From Nitrospirota bacterium (lineage in GTDB: Bacteria; Nitrospirota; 9FT-COMBO-42-15; HDB-SIOI813), in the NCBI GenBank assembly GCA_020851375.1, contig JADZCV010000014.1, positions 1 through 64,000 on the forward strand: DNA of 64,000 nt. The letters run 5' to 3'. Under the pieces are notes generated by a model. It saw only the letters and a list, made by a program, of their open reading frames with translations. It did not search any database and had not been told where the DNA came from. The position numbers and the translations under genes are program-made. Shown here one piece after another: positions 43,071 to 52,543 of this stretch (the stretch's first letter is position 1; each line of letters begins with the position of its first letter).

Positions 43071-45128
43071 TCACAAAAACGATTCTAAGGTATCCGGTTC
43101 AGTGAGGGGTGGAGAACACGCAAAGTCTTTACAAATGTAGACAGTGACTTTTCCAGTCTCCTGACGCTTGCCTCTTGAAAATTGAGGTGCGCATTCTTCC
43201 CCCTGATTTGTCTCATCAATAAGAAAAATTACCATTTCAGGGGCATACGACTCTCTTATTTTACTCAACATCATCTTTGCTCTTTCGCTGTCTCTGTTTC
43301 CAATGACAGTAACCTCTGTAACACAAGCAAGATTAAACATGGCAGACGAAAGTATTGAGGCATACTTAAAGGGAGACGATAAAGCTTCATTGTAATACAG
43401 CCTTATCGTCTCCTCAGCCAATGCCTTGTACCTTATGTTATCCCTGTATAGAGAAAGCCTCAGCAGATTCATGGCAGCAATTCCATTTCCGGAAGGTATT
43501 GACTGATCAGTGCCTGTCTTAAGCCTGTAAAACAGTCTGTCAGGATCAGCTGCTGCACTGAAAAAACCACCACCGTCATGATCCATGAAGATATTAATCA
43601 TCGAATCTGTCATTTCTTCCGCCAATTGGAGATATTTTCGATCAAAAGTCACCTCAAACATATCAATGAGAGCTGACGCAAGGAATGCATAATCATCCAG
43701 GTTTCCGCTGATCTTTGCCGACCCATCCTTCCAGACATGAAGGAGTCTACCATCCCTTAACCATAAATTGGATATAATAAAATCGGATGATCTTACAGCA
43801 ACATCAAGATATTGATTGAGACCTGTAGTCCTGTACGCATCAGCAAAGGCAGATATTGCCAGTCCGTTCCAGCTTGTTATCACCTTTGTATCCTGAAATG
43901 GCCTCTCCCTCACCCCCCGCTCTGCAAACAGTTTCTCTTTTCCTTTTGCAATTATGCAAAGGAGCTCATTGTCCGGTCTGTCAAATTCATGGGCGAGGGC
44001 CTTCAGCCCCCTGTCAACATGCAATACGTTTCCACCCTCAATATTTCCTTCATCTGTAACTCCGAAATATCTAATCACCACATCCGAATCCTCACCAAGG
44101 CATGCTGATATCTCATCCTGGGACCAGACATAGAATTTTCCTTCCACCCCTTCACTGTCAGCATCCTCAGACGCAAAGAATCCCCCCTCAGGATGTTTCA
44201 TATCACGCAGCAGATAATTAAGGGTTTCTTCGGCAATTCGCCTGTAAAATGGATTTTTGGTAATCTTAAAGACATCAAGGTAAATCCTTGAGATTATCGC
44301 ATTATCATAGAGCATTTTTTCAAAATGAGGTATCTGCCACCTTTCGTCAACAGAGTAACGGTGGAATCCGCCTCCAAGCTGGTCGTATATTCCGCCTTCA
44401 GCCATCTGATGAAGTGTCTTCTCTGCAGCCTCAAGTATCATGCTGTCATTATTCCTCCTGTATAGCCTGAGGAGCAATGACAATTGTATTGCAGACGGGA
44501 ACTTGGGGGCTGAACCAAAACCACCGTGAGAAGGATCATAATCCCTGAGAATAGATGATGCAGCAGACTCCGCCTCAGCAATCTTCAGTCCATCACCCGA
44601 CGGACTCTTTAAAGTAATCCGTTTTAAGACACCGGTCAAATCCTCAATCGTACTTTCCAGCGCCCATTTTCTGCTTTTGTACGCATCCGAGACTGCGGCA
44701 AGGACATCCGGAAAGGCCTGTTGTCCATACCTTTCTTCAGGCGGAAAGTATGTACCTCCAAAAAAGGGCTGCCTCTCCGGTGTAAGAAATACTGTCAAAG
44801 GCCAGCCACCCCCTCTGCCGAGGATTTGCATCGCATACTGATATAGCTCATCTATATCCGGGAACTCTTCCCTGTCAACCTTAATATTTACAAATAACCT
44901 GTTCATCAGGCCGGCAATTTTTTCATCTTCAAAAGACTCCTTCTCCATAACATGGCACCAGTGGCATGCAGAATATCCTATGCTCAGAAGAACTGGCATA
45001 TCGTCCGCCCTGGCCTTCTGAAATGCCTCATCCCCCCACGGATACCAGTCTACAGGATTGTGGGCATGCTGAAGGAGATACGGGCTGGTCTCGTTAATCA
45101 ATCTGTTTGTGTATTTATAATTCACCAC
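43071..45128 (-). CDS. YyaL/spermatogenesis-associated protein 20 family (thioredoxin-like plus glycan epimerase-like domain)
   Basis: A 685-residue protein. The N-terminal DUF255 domain has a thioredoxin-like CHWCH (Cys55, Cys58) within [20 protein letters not shown], and the opening [24 protein letters not shown] is a family signature. From about 180 to 560 an alpha/alpha-barrel like N-acylglucosamine epimerases follows ([33 protein letters not shown] in conserved pieces). The function is not known; a redox role is inferred. No signal peptide, so cytoplasmic. It lies 9 bases behind the AI-2E transporter gene. Confidence 0.9.
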   Translation of the reverse strand: MVNYKYTNRLINETSPYLLQHAHNPVDWYPWGDEAFQKARADDMPVLLSIGYSACHWCHVMEKESFEDEKIAGLMNRLFVNIKVDREEFPDIDELYQYAMQILGRGGGWPLTVFLTPERQPFFGGTYFPPEERYGQQAFPDVLAAVSDAYKSRKWALESTIEDLTGVLKRITLKSPSGDGLKIAEAESAASSILRDYDPSHGGFGSAPKFPSAIQLSLLLRLYRRNNDSMILEAAEKTLHQMAEGGIYDQLGGGFHRYSVDERWQIPHFEKMLYDNAIISRIYLDVFKITKNPFYRRIAEETLNYLLRDMKHPEGGFFASEDADSEGVEGKFYVWSQDEISACLGEDSDVVIRYFGVTDEGNIEGGNVLHVDRGLKALAHEFDRPDNELLCIIAKGKEKLFAERGVRERPFQDTKVITSWNGLAISAFADAYRTTGLNQYLDVAVRSSDFIISNLWLRDGRLLHVWKDGSAKISGNLDDYAFLASALIDMFEVTFDRKYLQLAEEMTDSMINIFMDHDGGGFFSAAADPDRLFYRLKTGTDQSIPSGNGIAAMNLLRLSLYRDNIRYKALAEETIRLYYNEALSSPFKYASILSSAMFNLACVTEVTVIGNRDSERAKMMLSKIRESYAPEMVIFLIDETNQGEECAPQFSRGKRQETGKVTVYICKDFACSPPLTEPDTLESFL

Positions 45129-45137
45129 AGGATATCC

Positions 45138-46208
45138 TCATGCATTGAGACCTGAATATTTCTCAATCAATCTTATCAAAAGGGTAAGCAGCAGCGGCCC
45201 TAAAAAGATCCCTGCAAATCCAAAGGCAGACATACCTCCTATTATACCGATAAATGACAGGATCACATGAAATCCGAGCCTCTTGCTTATGAAATATGGC
45301 CTTAAAAAATTGTCTATCATCCCAACCGCAAGTATTCCCCATATAATCAGGAATATCCCTCTTCCTGTCATGCCGTAGTAAATTAAATAAATGGACGCTG
45401 GTCCCCACACAATGACCGTGCCTGCAAAGGGGACAATGGCCGTTATAAACATGATTGCGCCGAAAAGCACCGGCGCCGGAAGACCCGTAACCCAGAAGCC
45501 TATTCCACCAAGCAGCCCCTGCAGCATTGCGGTGAAGACTACTCCATAGATCACCGCCCTGATGACTTCCCCTGTCTCTCTGACAAAGATCTCAACATCC
45601 GCTGAAGGTACAAGCGGCGAATCCATGAGTTTTTTTATAAAACTCTCTCCGTCCCGGAAAATAAAATACAATATAAGTACGGCAACACTCATCTGAAACA
45701 GGATAGAAAGCGCATCACCTGTCGCTGAACTCACATAGCCGGCGATAAACTTGCCTGCATCTCTTGAACCAGATATTATACTTTCTTTCAGGCCTGCATC
45801 TTCTACAGGGACAAGTTGCGATATCCTGTCCAAAATAAAAGGGATCTGAGGATAGACCTTCTCATACATATAAGAAACCTGTGTAACAAGAGATGTTATA
45901 ATGAAGGCAGAAGGTACAAGGAAAAAGAGGAGCACACATGCAACACTAATCAGTGAACTTAGCATCCCCTTTCCTCTGAAGACGAGTCTGAGTTTTCTAT
46001 TAAGAGGCCAAAAGGTCACTCCGGCTATCACTGCCCAGAGTATGGCCTTATAGAATGGCTTAAATACGAGGTGTGCACCATATAATACAAGGACAGATAT
46101 AACAACAAGGACTACGGCGGTAACTTTCTTGCGGTCTATCTCCACAGCCAGCCCCCTGGTGACAGGAAACAGGGTATCAGATACAATCCTAAATTTCAAA
46201 TGAATCAT
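45138..46208 (-). CDS. AI-2E family transporter (PerM-like)
   Basis: A 356-residue membrane protein with about eight helices: a pair near the N-terminus (VVLVVISVLVLYGAHLVF, AILWAVIAGVTFWPL), a soluble helical part and a conserved C-terminal bundle (GGIGFWVTGLPAPVLFGAIMF, PFAGTVIVWGPASIYLIYYG, GGMSAFGFAGIFLGPLLLTL). Members export autoinducer-2 or act as ion antiporters; which one applies here is open. I took ATG 46208; the frame also has an ATG at 46253, but that would put the coding region under the divergent resB promoter. It probably is co-transcribed with the YyaL gene. Confidence 0.8.
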   Translation of the reverse strand: MIHLKFRIVSDTLFPVTRGLAVEIDRKKVTAVVLVVISVLVLYGAHLVFKPFYKAILWAVIAGVTFWPLNRKLRLVFRGKGMLSSLISVACVLLFFLVPSAFIITSLVTQVSYMYEKVYPQIPFILDRISQLVPVEDAGLKESIISGSRDAGKFIAGYVSSATGDALSILFQMSVAVLILYFIFRDGESFIKKLMDSPLVPSADVEIFVRETGEVIRAVIYGVVFTAMLQGLLGGIGFWVTGLPAPVLFGAIMFITAIVPFAGTVIVWGPASIYLIYYGMTGRGIFLIIWGILAVGMIDNFLRPYFISKRLGFHVILSFIGIIGGMSAFGFAGIFLGPLLLTLLIRLIEKYSGLNA

Positions 46209-46234
46209 CACAGGCGGCATCTCGGGCGGCTTCC

Positions 46235-46263
46235 TTGACAACAGATACCTCATGGTTTATTCT
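46235..46263 (+). promoter_or_regulatory. Promoter of resB, likely leaderless
   Basis: TTGACA (46235-46240), a 17-base spacer and TATTCT (46258-46263); the GTG start of resB follows after eight bases, with no ribosome site. Confidence 0.6.
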
Positions 46264-46271
46264 ACGCGTAA

Positions 46272-47303
46272 GTGCGGAAAATTTATAACTTTTTAAGTTC
46301 AATCAGATTAGCGGTTGCAATCTTTTTTTTGTTGGCTGCAGGTTCAATAGCAGGAACTTTTGTTGATCAGGAAATAAACGACGTCTACCATAGCTGGTGG
46401 TTCTCAGGTCTCCTCGTGCTGCTGGCTGTAAACCTTGCCGTTTGCCTTTCAAAGAGGCTGCCTTCCATATGGAGGACATATTCTAATGTTGATTGCGATT
46501 TCACCCATAACCTTATACTGAACTTCAGGCATCACACATCATTACATTTCGAAGGAACTGTGCATGAAGCAAACAGACAAGTTGAAGCATCCCTCAGGAA
46601 GAGGAAGTATAAAATTTGGTTTGAAAATTACCACGACAAAATCTCCATGTTTGCAACAAAAGGTGCCATAGGCAGACTTGGGCCGGTAATAAGCCATGTC
46701 AGCATCTTCCTCATTCTGACAGGGGCTGCATTAAGCAGTGCAACCGGATTCAGGAGTCCCCTCCCTGTCTATAAAGGCATGCCTGTTAATGTGCCCCATG
46801 GTAACTTCTCAGTCGTCCTTGACAAGTTCTGGGTAGACTACTATGAAAATGGCAAGATTAAAGATTACTTCAGCACCCTCTCCATCATTGACAACGGAAT
46901 AACCGTTCTGACCAGAACTGTCCAGGTAAATGAACCTATGCATTACAAAGGCATATGGTTTTATCAGAGCAGTTACGGCAAGACAGAATATCATTCTGAT
47001 GGCGAGTTTATGCAAATAACCGGCAGGGAAAGCGGCAATGTATTTAATGATGCAGCACTTCTTCAGATAGCGAAAGACCCTGGTGTGAATATTGTGTGGG
47101 TGGGGAGCGGCCTTCTGATGGCCGGACTTTTTACATCCTTTTTCATATTCCACAGGAGGCTCTGGGTCAGGATCGAACCTTCTGAAAACAGTTCAGTAAT
47201 TTATATTGGCGGACTGTCAAATAAGGATATTACAGGATTTGAAAGGGAAATGGACAACCTGATTTGTGATATACTAAGGCATCAACGTACCAGAGGAGGC
47301 TGA
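46272..47303 (+). CDS. resB: Cytochrome c biogenesis protein ResB
   Basis: A 343-residue ResB family protein: N-terminal helices (SSIRLAVAIFFLLAAGSIAGT, WFSGLLVLLAVNLAVCL), a third (VISHVSIFLILTGAALSSATG), a large periplasmic part and a last helix near 275-295 (WVGSGLLMAGLFTSFFIFH). It starts at GTG directly behind the -10. ResB belongs to system II of heme attachment, where it works with ResC; no separate resC is in the window, while CcmC and CcmF of system I follow in the same run. Confidence 0.9.
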   Translation: MRKIYNFLSSIRLAVAIFFLLAAGSIAGTFVDQEINDVYHSWWFSGLLVLLAVNLAVCLSKRLPSIWRTYSNVDCDFTHNLILNFRHHTSLHFEGTVHEANRQVEASLRKRKYKIWFENYHDKISMFATKGAIGRLGPVISHVSIFLILTGAALSSATGFRSPLPVYKGMPVNVPHGNFSVVLDKFWVDYYENGKIKDYFSTLSIIDNGITVLTRTVQVNEPMHYKGIWFYQSSYGKTEYHSDGEFMQITGRESGNVFNDAALLQIAKDPGVNIVWVGSGLLMAGLFTSFFIFHRRLWVRIEPSENSSVIYIGGLSNKDITGFEREMDNLICDILRHQRTRGG

Positions 47304-47305
47304 CA

Positions 47306-48043
47306 ATGGATTACTCTCACATATCTGTCTTTGTTGCTTTTTCAGCAGGATTCCTGTCATTTGTATCACCCTGTGTCCTGCCGCTGGTACCATCTTTTGT
47401 AACTTACATAACAGGACTGACCTTTGAAGACATTACAGCAACTGAAGAAAAAAACAGGGTACGGTATATAACTATCACCAACTCCCTTGCATTTATAGCC
47501 GGATTTTCTTCTGTATTCGTTCTCCTTGGCGCCTCTGCAACTTATATAGGCGCGGTCTTTCTTTCATACCAGGATATTGTTCAGAAAACAGGCGGCATCC
47601 TCATTATACTGTTTGGATTATACATAATGGGTGTAATTAAATTAAGCTTCCTGTCTGCTCAGAAAAAGTTTCATATAGAGAACAAACCAGCAGGTCTTAT
47701 AGGTTCGTTCCTGGTAGGAATGGCATTCGCGGCAGGATGGACACCATGCGTCGGGCCTATACTCGGTTCAATCCTTCTGTATGCAAGCACGACCGGATCT
47801 ATCACTAAAGGCATGGGGCTCCTGGCTGTATATTCTCTTGGACTTGGACTGCCACTCTTCATCTCGGCCCTTGCGATAAATTCATTTCTGGCGACATTTA
47901 AGGTCCTCTCCCGTTACATGAGGTGGATAACGATTCTTAGCGGGGCATTCCTCATCATTGTAGGGATAATGATATTTACAGATTCATTCACATATCTCAC
48001 TTCCTGGTTTCAGAAACATGGAATCGGGTGGAGCCTTGAGTAA
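47306..48043 (+). CDS. ccdA: Thiol-disulfide membrane transporter CcdA
   Basis: A 245-residue protein with six helices. The two redox cysteines are in FVSPCVLPLVPSF and GWTPCVGPILG, the paired motif of CcdA/DsbD-beta. It carries electrons from cytoplasmic thioredoxin (trxB is at 13.4 kb) to periplasmic apocytochrome c or CcmG. GAGGAGG precedes the ATG; resB ends 2 bases before it. Confidence 0.93.
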   Translation: MDYSHISVFVAFSAGFLSFVSPCVLPLVPSFVTYITGLTFEDITATEEKNRVRYITITNSLAFIAGFSSVFVLLGASATYIGAVFLSYQDIVQKTGGILIILFGLYIMGVIKLSFLSAQKKFHIENKPAGLIGSFLVGMAFAAGWTPCVGPILGSILLYASTTGSITKGMGLLAVYSLGLGLPLFISALAINSFLATFKVLSRYMRWITILSGAFLIIVGIMIFTDSFTYLTSWFQKHGIGWSLE

Positions 48044-48046
48044 GAA

Positions 48047-48811
48047 ATGCACCCTATACTCATAAAAATAGGTTCTATTGAGATACGATATTATGGGGTC
48101 ATGATTGCCCTTGCCTTTATCGCAGGGGCGATAGTCGGTGAAAAAGAGGCCAGGAGAAAGGGGTTTCAGTATGGCGTGGTCTATGACCTTCTTTCATATC
48201 TCCTTGTTGCAGCAATCATAGGGGCGCGTCTATACTATGTACTTTTCGCTGATCTTTTATGGTTTATTTCTCACCCGATGGAGATACTTGCCATCTGGAA
48301 GGGGGGGCTATCGCTTCACGGCGGAGTGCTGGGGGGAGTGCTTGCCGGTATCTGGTACTGCAGGAAAAAGGGGCTTCCTGTCTGGAAATTCACTGATGTT
48401 CTTGCACCTTCGATAGCGCTTGGGCAAGCTATCGGAAGGATAGGCTGCGCCATGAATGGATGCTGCTTTGGCAGACCCACAACCCTTCCATGGGGTATAA
48501 TTTTTACTAACCCTGACTCCATTGCCCCCTCTGGCATACGGCTTCACCCGACACAGATATATGAATCATTGATGAGCTTCGGACTCTTTCTGGTTTTGTG
48601 GTATATGAGGAAAAAGACACCCTTTGACGGACAGCTGTTTATCACTTATCTAATAGGATATGGGGTAATAAGATTTTTCCTTGAATTCTTCAGGGGAGAT
48701 TCGTTATTATTATTCAACTTGATACCAGTTCCTCATGCTGTTAGTGTCGTAATAATTGTTTTGGGAATTATTCTCTACAGATACAGGAGCAAAGCAGTCA
48801 GTACTTTATGA
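48047..48811 (+). CDS. lgt: Prolipoprotein diacylglyceryl transferase
   Basis: A 254-residue membrane enzyme that attaches diacylglycerol to the Cys of prolipoproteins. Lgt signature segments RYYGVMIALAFIAGAIVG, KGGLSLHGGVLGGVLAG and the key GQAIGRIGCAMNGCCFG are present, along with HPTQIYES. It sits inside the cytochrome c run, 3 bases after ccdA and overlapping the next gene by 4. Confidence 0.95.
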   Translation: MHPILIKIGSIEIRYYGVMIALAFIAGAIVGEKEARRKGFQYGVVYDLLSYLLVAAIIGARLYYVLFADLLWFISHPMEILAIWKGGLSLHGGVLGGVLAGIWYCRKKGLPVWKFTDVLAPSIALGQAIGRIGCAMNGCCFGRPTTLPWGIIFTNPDSIAPSGIRLHPTQIYESLMSFGLFLVLWYMRKKTPFDGQLFITYLIGYGVIRFFLEFFRGDSLLLFNLIPVPHAVSVVIIVLGIILYRYRSKAVSTL

Positions 48812-49980
48812 TGCAGGTATACGATGTTATAGTAGCAGGGTCCGGTCCTGCAGGCGCCACAGCCGCTTATAAACTTGCAAAGGCAGGCCACAGTGTCCTT
48901 ATCCTCGAACGGGACAAGCTCCCAAGGTACAAACCCTGCGGAGGCGGCCTTTCACTTAAGATTAACCGTATCCTTGACATAGATATCAGTGACCTAATAG
49001 AGGCCACGGTCAACGGCGCATACTTCAGCTATGGACATAAAGAGGGCACCCGCCTCATGTCTGAACAACCGGTGGCGTATATGGTAATGCGTGATAAGTT
49101 CGACTCCCGGCTGACTTATGAGGCTGTAAAGGCAGGGGCTACACTTCTAACAGGTAAAAAGGTGGCGGGTATCGCTGATAATAAATCCGGATATGATGTA
49201 TTTACGAATGGGGAAACCTTTTCAGGAAGATATGTAGTTGGGGCTGACGGAGTAAATGGGGCAGTACGCAAATATATTCACCCAAAATCCGTCAGGACCA
49301 TAGCCGCCTCAATAGAGGCAGAGATTGAGGTAGACCAGACAGTGCTTGATCAGCATTCAAATTATGTACATATAGATTTTGGGGTCATACCATACGGGTA
49401 TGCATGGGTCTTCCCCAAAAAGGGGATGTTGTCTGTAGGCATCGCAGGATTTAAGGGTGTCGTAAAGAGGCCTAAAGAGTTCTTTGATACCTTTATTAAT
49501 GGACATGCTGCATTGTCCGGATTAAATAGATTTTCATGCAGGGGCTACCCGCTCCCCCTCTTCAGGAATCAGCAATTACTTGCAAAAGGGGGAGTCCTTC
49601 TGACCGGTGACGCCGGCAATCTCGTAGACCCTTTTTTCGGAGAGGGGATATATTATGCGATCAGAAGCGCACAACTCGCATCATCAGTAATATCTGACAG
49701 TATTCGCAATGGGAACACCGACCTGAGCAGATACGACAAACTTCTCAGCAATGAGTTATACCCTGAGTTCAGGGCAGCGCAGAAGGTCTCACAATTTGTT
49801 TATGCATTTCCGAGGGTCTGGTATGACATACTGACTGAGAGGCCGGAGCTCGCAGAGATGTACTTCAATGTTCTCAGAGGCAAGAGCAGGTATGAGCTAT
49901 TTATGAAGGATTTAAAGGCCATAGGTGGATCGCTTGTCAAAACAGCAATCAAGAAAGGTATTGTACGTTTGTTTCGTTAG
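48808..49980 (+). CDS. Geranylgeranyl reductase family flavoprotein
   Basis: A 390-residue FAD protein. The dinucleotide site is VIVAGSGPAGATAAYKLAKAG, the family mark PRYKPCGGGLS follows, and GDAGNLVDPFFGEGIYYAI is the second FAD motif. Such enzymes saturate isoprenoid double bonds in chlorophyll side chains, quinones or archaeal lipids. In this bacterium without photosynthesis genes nearby, a menaquinone or polyprenol substrate is a fair guess. The gene is locked between lgt (4-base overlap) and ccmA (6-base gap). Confidence 0.88.
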   Translation: MMQVYDVIVAGSGPAGATAAYKLAKAGHSVLILERDKLPRYKPCGGGLSLKINRILDIDISDLIEATVNGAYFSYGHKEGTRLMSEQPVAYMVMRDKFDSRLTYEAVKAGATLLTGKKVAGIADNKSGYDVFTNGETFSGRYVVGADGVNGAVRKYIHPKSVRTIAASIEAEIEVDQTVLDQHSNYVHIDFGVIPYGYAWVFPKKGMLSVGIAGFKGVVKRPKEFFDTFINGHAALSGLNRFSCRGYPLPLFRNQQLLAKGGVLLTGDAGNLVDPFFGEGIYYAIRSAQLASSVISDSIRNGNTDLSRYDKLLSNELYPEFRAAQKVSQFVYAFPRVWYDILTERPELAEMYFNVLRGKSRYELFMKDLKAIGGSLVKTAIKKGIVRLFR

Positions 49981-49986
49981 CTGATT

Positions 49987-50664
49987 ATGAAAGCTATACA
50001 GTGCATTTCCATTTGCAAGGCATACCGTCACTATGAAGTACTGAAGGACATTTCCCTTGAAATCAACCCCGGTGAATGCTACGCACTTTTTGGCCCAAAC
50101 GGGGCAGGAAAGACAACACTGCTCAGGATCCTTGCAACCATCCATCGTCCTTCAGGTGGTCAGTTCATAATTGACGGGCACGATGGGGTCCGCGAGAAAA
50201 TCAGGGTGCGGGAGTCATTGTTTCTGATAGCCCATGGTTCTTATCTCTATGATGACCTGAGCGCTGTCGAAAATATTCGTTTTGCTGCCGGCCTCCGCGG
50301 GAAAGGCCCATCTGACCGTGAAATTAAGCTCGCACTCGACCGGGTTGGAATAGGTGCATTCTCGGAGCTCAGAACCCGTTATTTTTCTGCAGGGATGAAA
50401 AAGCGACTGTCCATTGCAAAATCAATCCTTATCCGGCCACAGGTACTGCTGATGGATGAACCATACGCATCACTTGATGAAAAGGGACAGCAGATGGTCA
50501 ATAATTATCTCAGTGAAATTACCAGATCAGGCGGAACAGTCTTTATGACGACTCATGACCGGGCACGCACCGCTGAAGTAGCCCATCGCGCCGGCGTCCT
50601 GACACAGGGAATACTCAGCGAGATTCCGGTACAACTGTTGAAAGAGATACATGATATTTTTTAA
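49987..50664 (+). CDS. ccmA: Heme exporter ATPase CcmA
   Basis: A 225-residue ABC ATPase: Walker A GPNGAGKTTLLR, signature YFSAGMKKRLSIAKS, Walker B VLLMDEPYASLD, and His in TTHDRA. With CcmB and CcmC it releases holo-CcmE. It overlaps ccmB by 14 bases. Confidence 0.93.
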   Translation: MKAIQCISICKAYRHYEVLKDISLEINPGECYALFGPNGAGKTTLLRILATIHRPSGGQFIIDGHDGVREKIRVRESLFLIAHGSYLYDDLSAVENIRFAAGLRGKGPSDREIKLALDRVGIGAFSELRTRYFSAGMKKRLSIAKSILIRPQVLLMDEPYASLDEKGQQMVNNYLSEITRSGGTVFMTTHDRARTAEVAHRAGVLTQGILSEIPVQLLKEIHDIF

Positions 50665-51328
50665 AGTAATCCGGTGGATCGTCTGGAAAGACCTGTTAAG
50701 CGAGATACGGAGTCGTGAAAACATCTCATCAATGTTTTTTTTCGCGCTGATTGTAATCCTGATATTCAGTTTCAGCCTGTCAATGGATCAGGAAATTGCA
50801 GCAGAAATAATACCGGGGATTTTATGGATCGCATTCAGTTTCACAGGAATCATCGGTTTGGGGAAATCCTTTCTGGTGGAAACCCAGAACGACTGCATGG
50901 AAAACCTACTTATGGCCCCGATACCGAAGGGGGCTGTCTACATTGGGAAGCTGCTTGGGAATTTTCTATTTATGTTCATTGTCGAGATCATCCTTTTCCC
51001 CCTGTTTATCATCTTTTTTAACCTCGACATACTTGGACAGATCCCTATGATTATGTTAATATGTTTCCTTGGCACGCTTGGCCTTTCGGCCATGGGAACC
51101 CTTCTCTCAGCCATGACGGTTCAGATCAAGGCAAGGGAGGTTATGTTCCCGCTGATGCTGCTCCCGCTTGTTGTCCCGGTAATTATAGGTGCGGTTGAGG
51201 CAACGAAGGGCGCGCTGAATGGAGACCCGCTAAAGCTTTATCAGCAGTGGCTGCAGCTGCTTACTGTATTCGATATTGTTTTTCTGATTGTGTCGTACTG
51301 GTTATTTGAGTTTATACTGGAGGATTAG
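50651..51328 (+). CDS. ccmB: Heme exporter membrane subunit CcmB
   Basis: A 225-residue protein with six helices; IVWKDLLSEIRSRENISSMFFF opens it as in CcmB, and the segment LLMAPIPKGAVYIGKLLGNFLF is highly typical. MLLPLVVPVIIGAVEATKGAL and the final SYWLFEFILED match the family end. It pairs with CcmA. Confidence 0.92.
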   Translation: MIFFKVIRWIVWKDLLSEIRSRENISSMFFFALIVILIFSFSLSMDQEIAAEIIPGILWIAFSFTGIIGLGKSFLVETQNDCMENLLMAPIPKGAVYIGKLLGNFLFMFIVEIILFPLFIIFFNLDILGQIPMIMLICFLGTLGLSAMGTLLSAMTVQIKAREVMFPLMLLPLVVPVIIGAVEATKGALNGDPLKLYQQWLQLLTVFDIVFLIVSYWLFEFILED

Positions 51329-51334
51329 GTTTAA

Positions 51335-52042
51335 ATGAATAAATTGATTCAGTGGATGAGACGCCTTGAAGGATGGTTCGGACTTGCAACAGCCATTTTT
51401 CTTGCAGTTGGACTGTATATGTCCCTCATCTCTTCTCCGCCGGATTACTATCAGGGAGAAATCGTCAGAATAATGTATGTCCACGTACCATTTGCCCAAA
51501 CCTCGCTCCTTTCATATCTGGTGCTGTTTATTGGAAGCATCTGGTACCTGTGGAAAAAAGACAGTGTGATCGACAACCTCAGCCATGCAACTGCCGGTAT
51601 TGGGGTATTCTTTACTGCCGGAGAACTGGTTACCGGGTCCATCTGGGGAAAACCGGCATGGAATACCTGGTGGTCATGGGATGCACGGATGACATCCGCC
51701 TTAGTCCTTCTCCTGATATTGGTGGCCTATCTGATGCTGCGGGTGTTTATGGATGACAGGGATAAAGAGGCCCGCTATGCCGCAATACTCGCCATTGTCG
51801 GTTTTATAGACCTGCCGATAGTTTATTTCTCTGTAGAATGGTGGAGAACTCTTCATCAGCCACTCTCTGTCTCTCAAAGGGGGCTTGCCATTTCACAGGA
51901 AATCCTGATACCATTGATTGTGATGACTATCGGATTCTACCTGCTCTTTACCTACATGGTAATGGTCCGGACCAGGATGCTTTACCTGGGGCACCTCCTC
52001 GAAGCCAAGAAAGGACGTTTTCTGAGTCAGGCGCATCTATGA
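51335..52042 (+). CDS. ccmC: Heme-handling protein CcmC
   Basis: A 235-residue six-helix protein with the tryptophan-rich WWD block (WGKPAWNTWWSWDARMTSA) and the flanking heme-ligand histidines (YVHVPFAQ, WWRTLHQP). It loads heme on CcmE. It starts 6 bases after ccmB, and its TGA overlaps the next ATG. Confidence 0.93.
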   Translation: MNKLIQWMRRLEGWFGLATAIFLAVGLYMSLISSPPDYYQGEIVRIMYVHVPFAQTSLLSYLVLFIGSIWYLWKKDSVIDNLSHATAGIGVFFTAGELVTGSIWGKPAWNTWWSWDARMTSALVLLLILVAYLMLRVFMDDRDKEARYAAILAIVGFIDLPIVYFSVEWWRTLHQPLSVSQRGLAISQEILIPLIVMTIGFYLLFTYMVMVRTRMLYLGHLLEAKKGRFLSQAHL

Positions 52043-52542
52043 GCAGGGTAAAGACTTTGTTTTACATTAGATGGGGTATTATACTCCTTGTCATATTTAC
52101 AATTGCTGTTTTGGGATACCAGAGATATCTGCGGGATGTGGCCAGTCTCACACCGGATCAGATTCTTGAGCACCCTTCCAATGAAACAGTGCGGATAAGC
52201 GGGATGATCCAGGGTGGCAGTCTGACCAGGGAAGATGACGGCCTGAGTGCGTCATTCAGTCTTCAGGGTAACAACAGGAGCCTTATTGTCCGCTACCACG
52301 GTCAGGACACCGATTCACTAAGAGACCTCAAGGTAGTTGTAGTTACCGGAAGGATGAATACCAAAACAGCAGAATTTGAAGGCGAGGCCCTTTCCCTCGT
52401 TCCCAACTACGGATTTGTGGCAGTTTCGTATCTGCTGGGCATATTGCCAACCTGCCTTTTCCTGTTTTTGATGGAACGAAAGCTTCGCTTACTATACACA
52501 GAGGTTAAAGAGGCAAAGCTCTACGAACCGGAGGTCATGTAG
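52039..52542 (+). CDS. OB-fold (CcmE-like) protein with CcmD-like C-terminal helix
   Basis: A 167-residue protein at the position where ccmD normally lies (between ccmC and ccmE). After one helix (WGIILLVIFTIAVLGYQRYL) comes an OB-fold-like beta domain (ETVRISGMIQGGS, RSLIVRYHGQD, LKVVVVTGRM) similar to CcmE but without its heme-binding His. A second helix (FVAVSYLLGILPTCLFLFLM) is followed by ERKLRLLYTEVKEA, the kind of basic helical tail CcmD has. I read it as a CcmE-like domain joined to a CcmD-like one. ATGA overlap with ccmC sets the start. Confidence 0.7.
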   Translation: MSRVKTLFYIRWGIILLVIFTIAVLGYQRYLRDVASLTPDQILEHPSNETVRISGMIQGGSLTREDDGLSASFSLQGNNRSLIVRYHGQDTDSLRDLKVVVVTGRMNTKTAEFEGEALSLVPNYGFVAVSYLLGILPTCLFLFLMERKLRLLYTEVKEAKLYEPEVM

Positions 52543-52543
52543 T

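Noticed and set aside
51838-52038. Extended start of the OB/CcmD-like gene
   Set aside because: The added 67 residues lie in ccmC and are out of frame with it; the ATGA overlap at 52039 gives a normal start.
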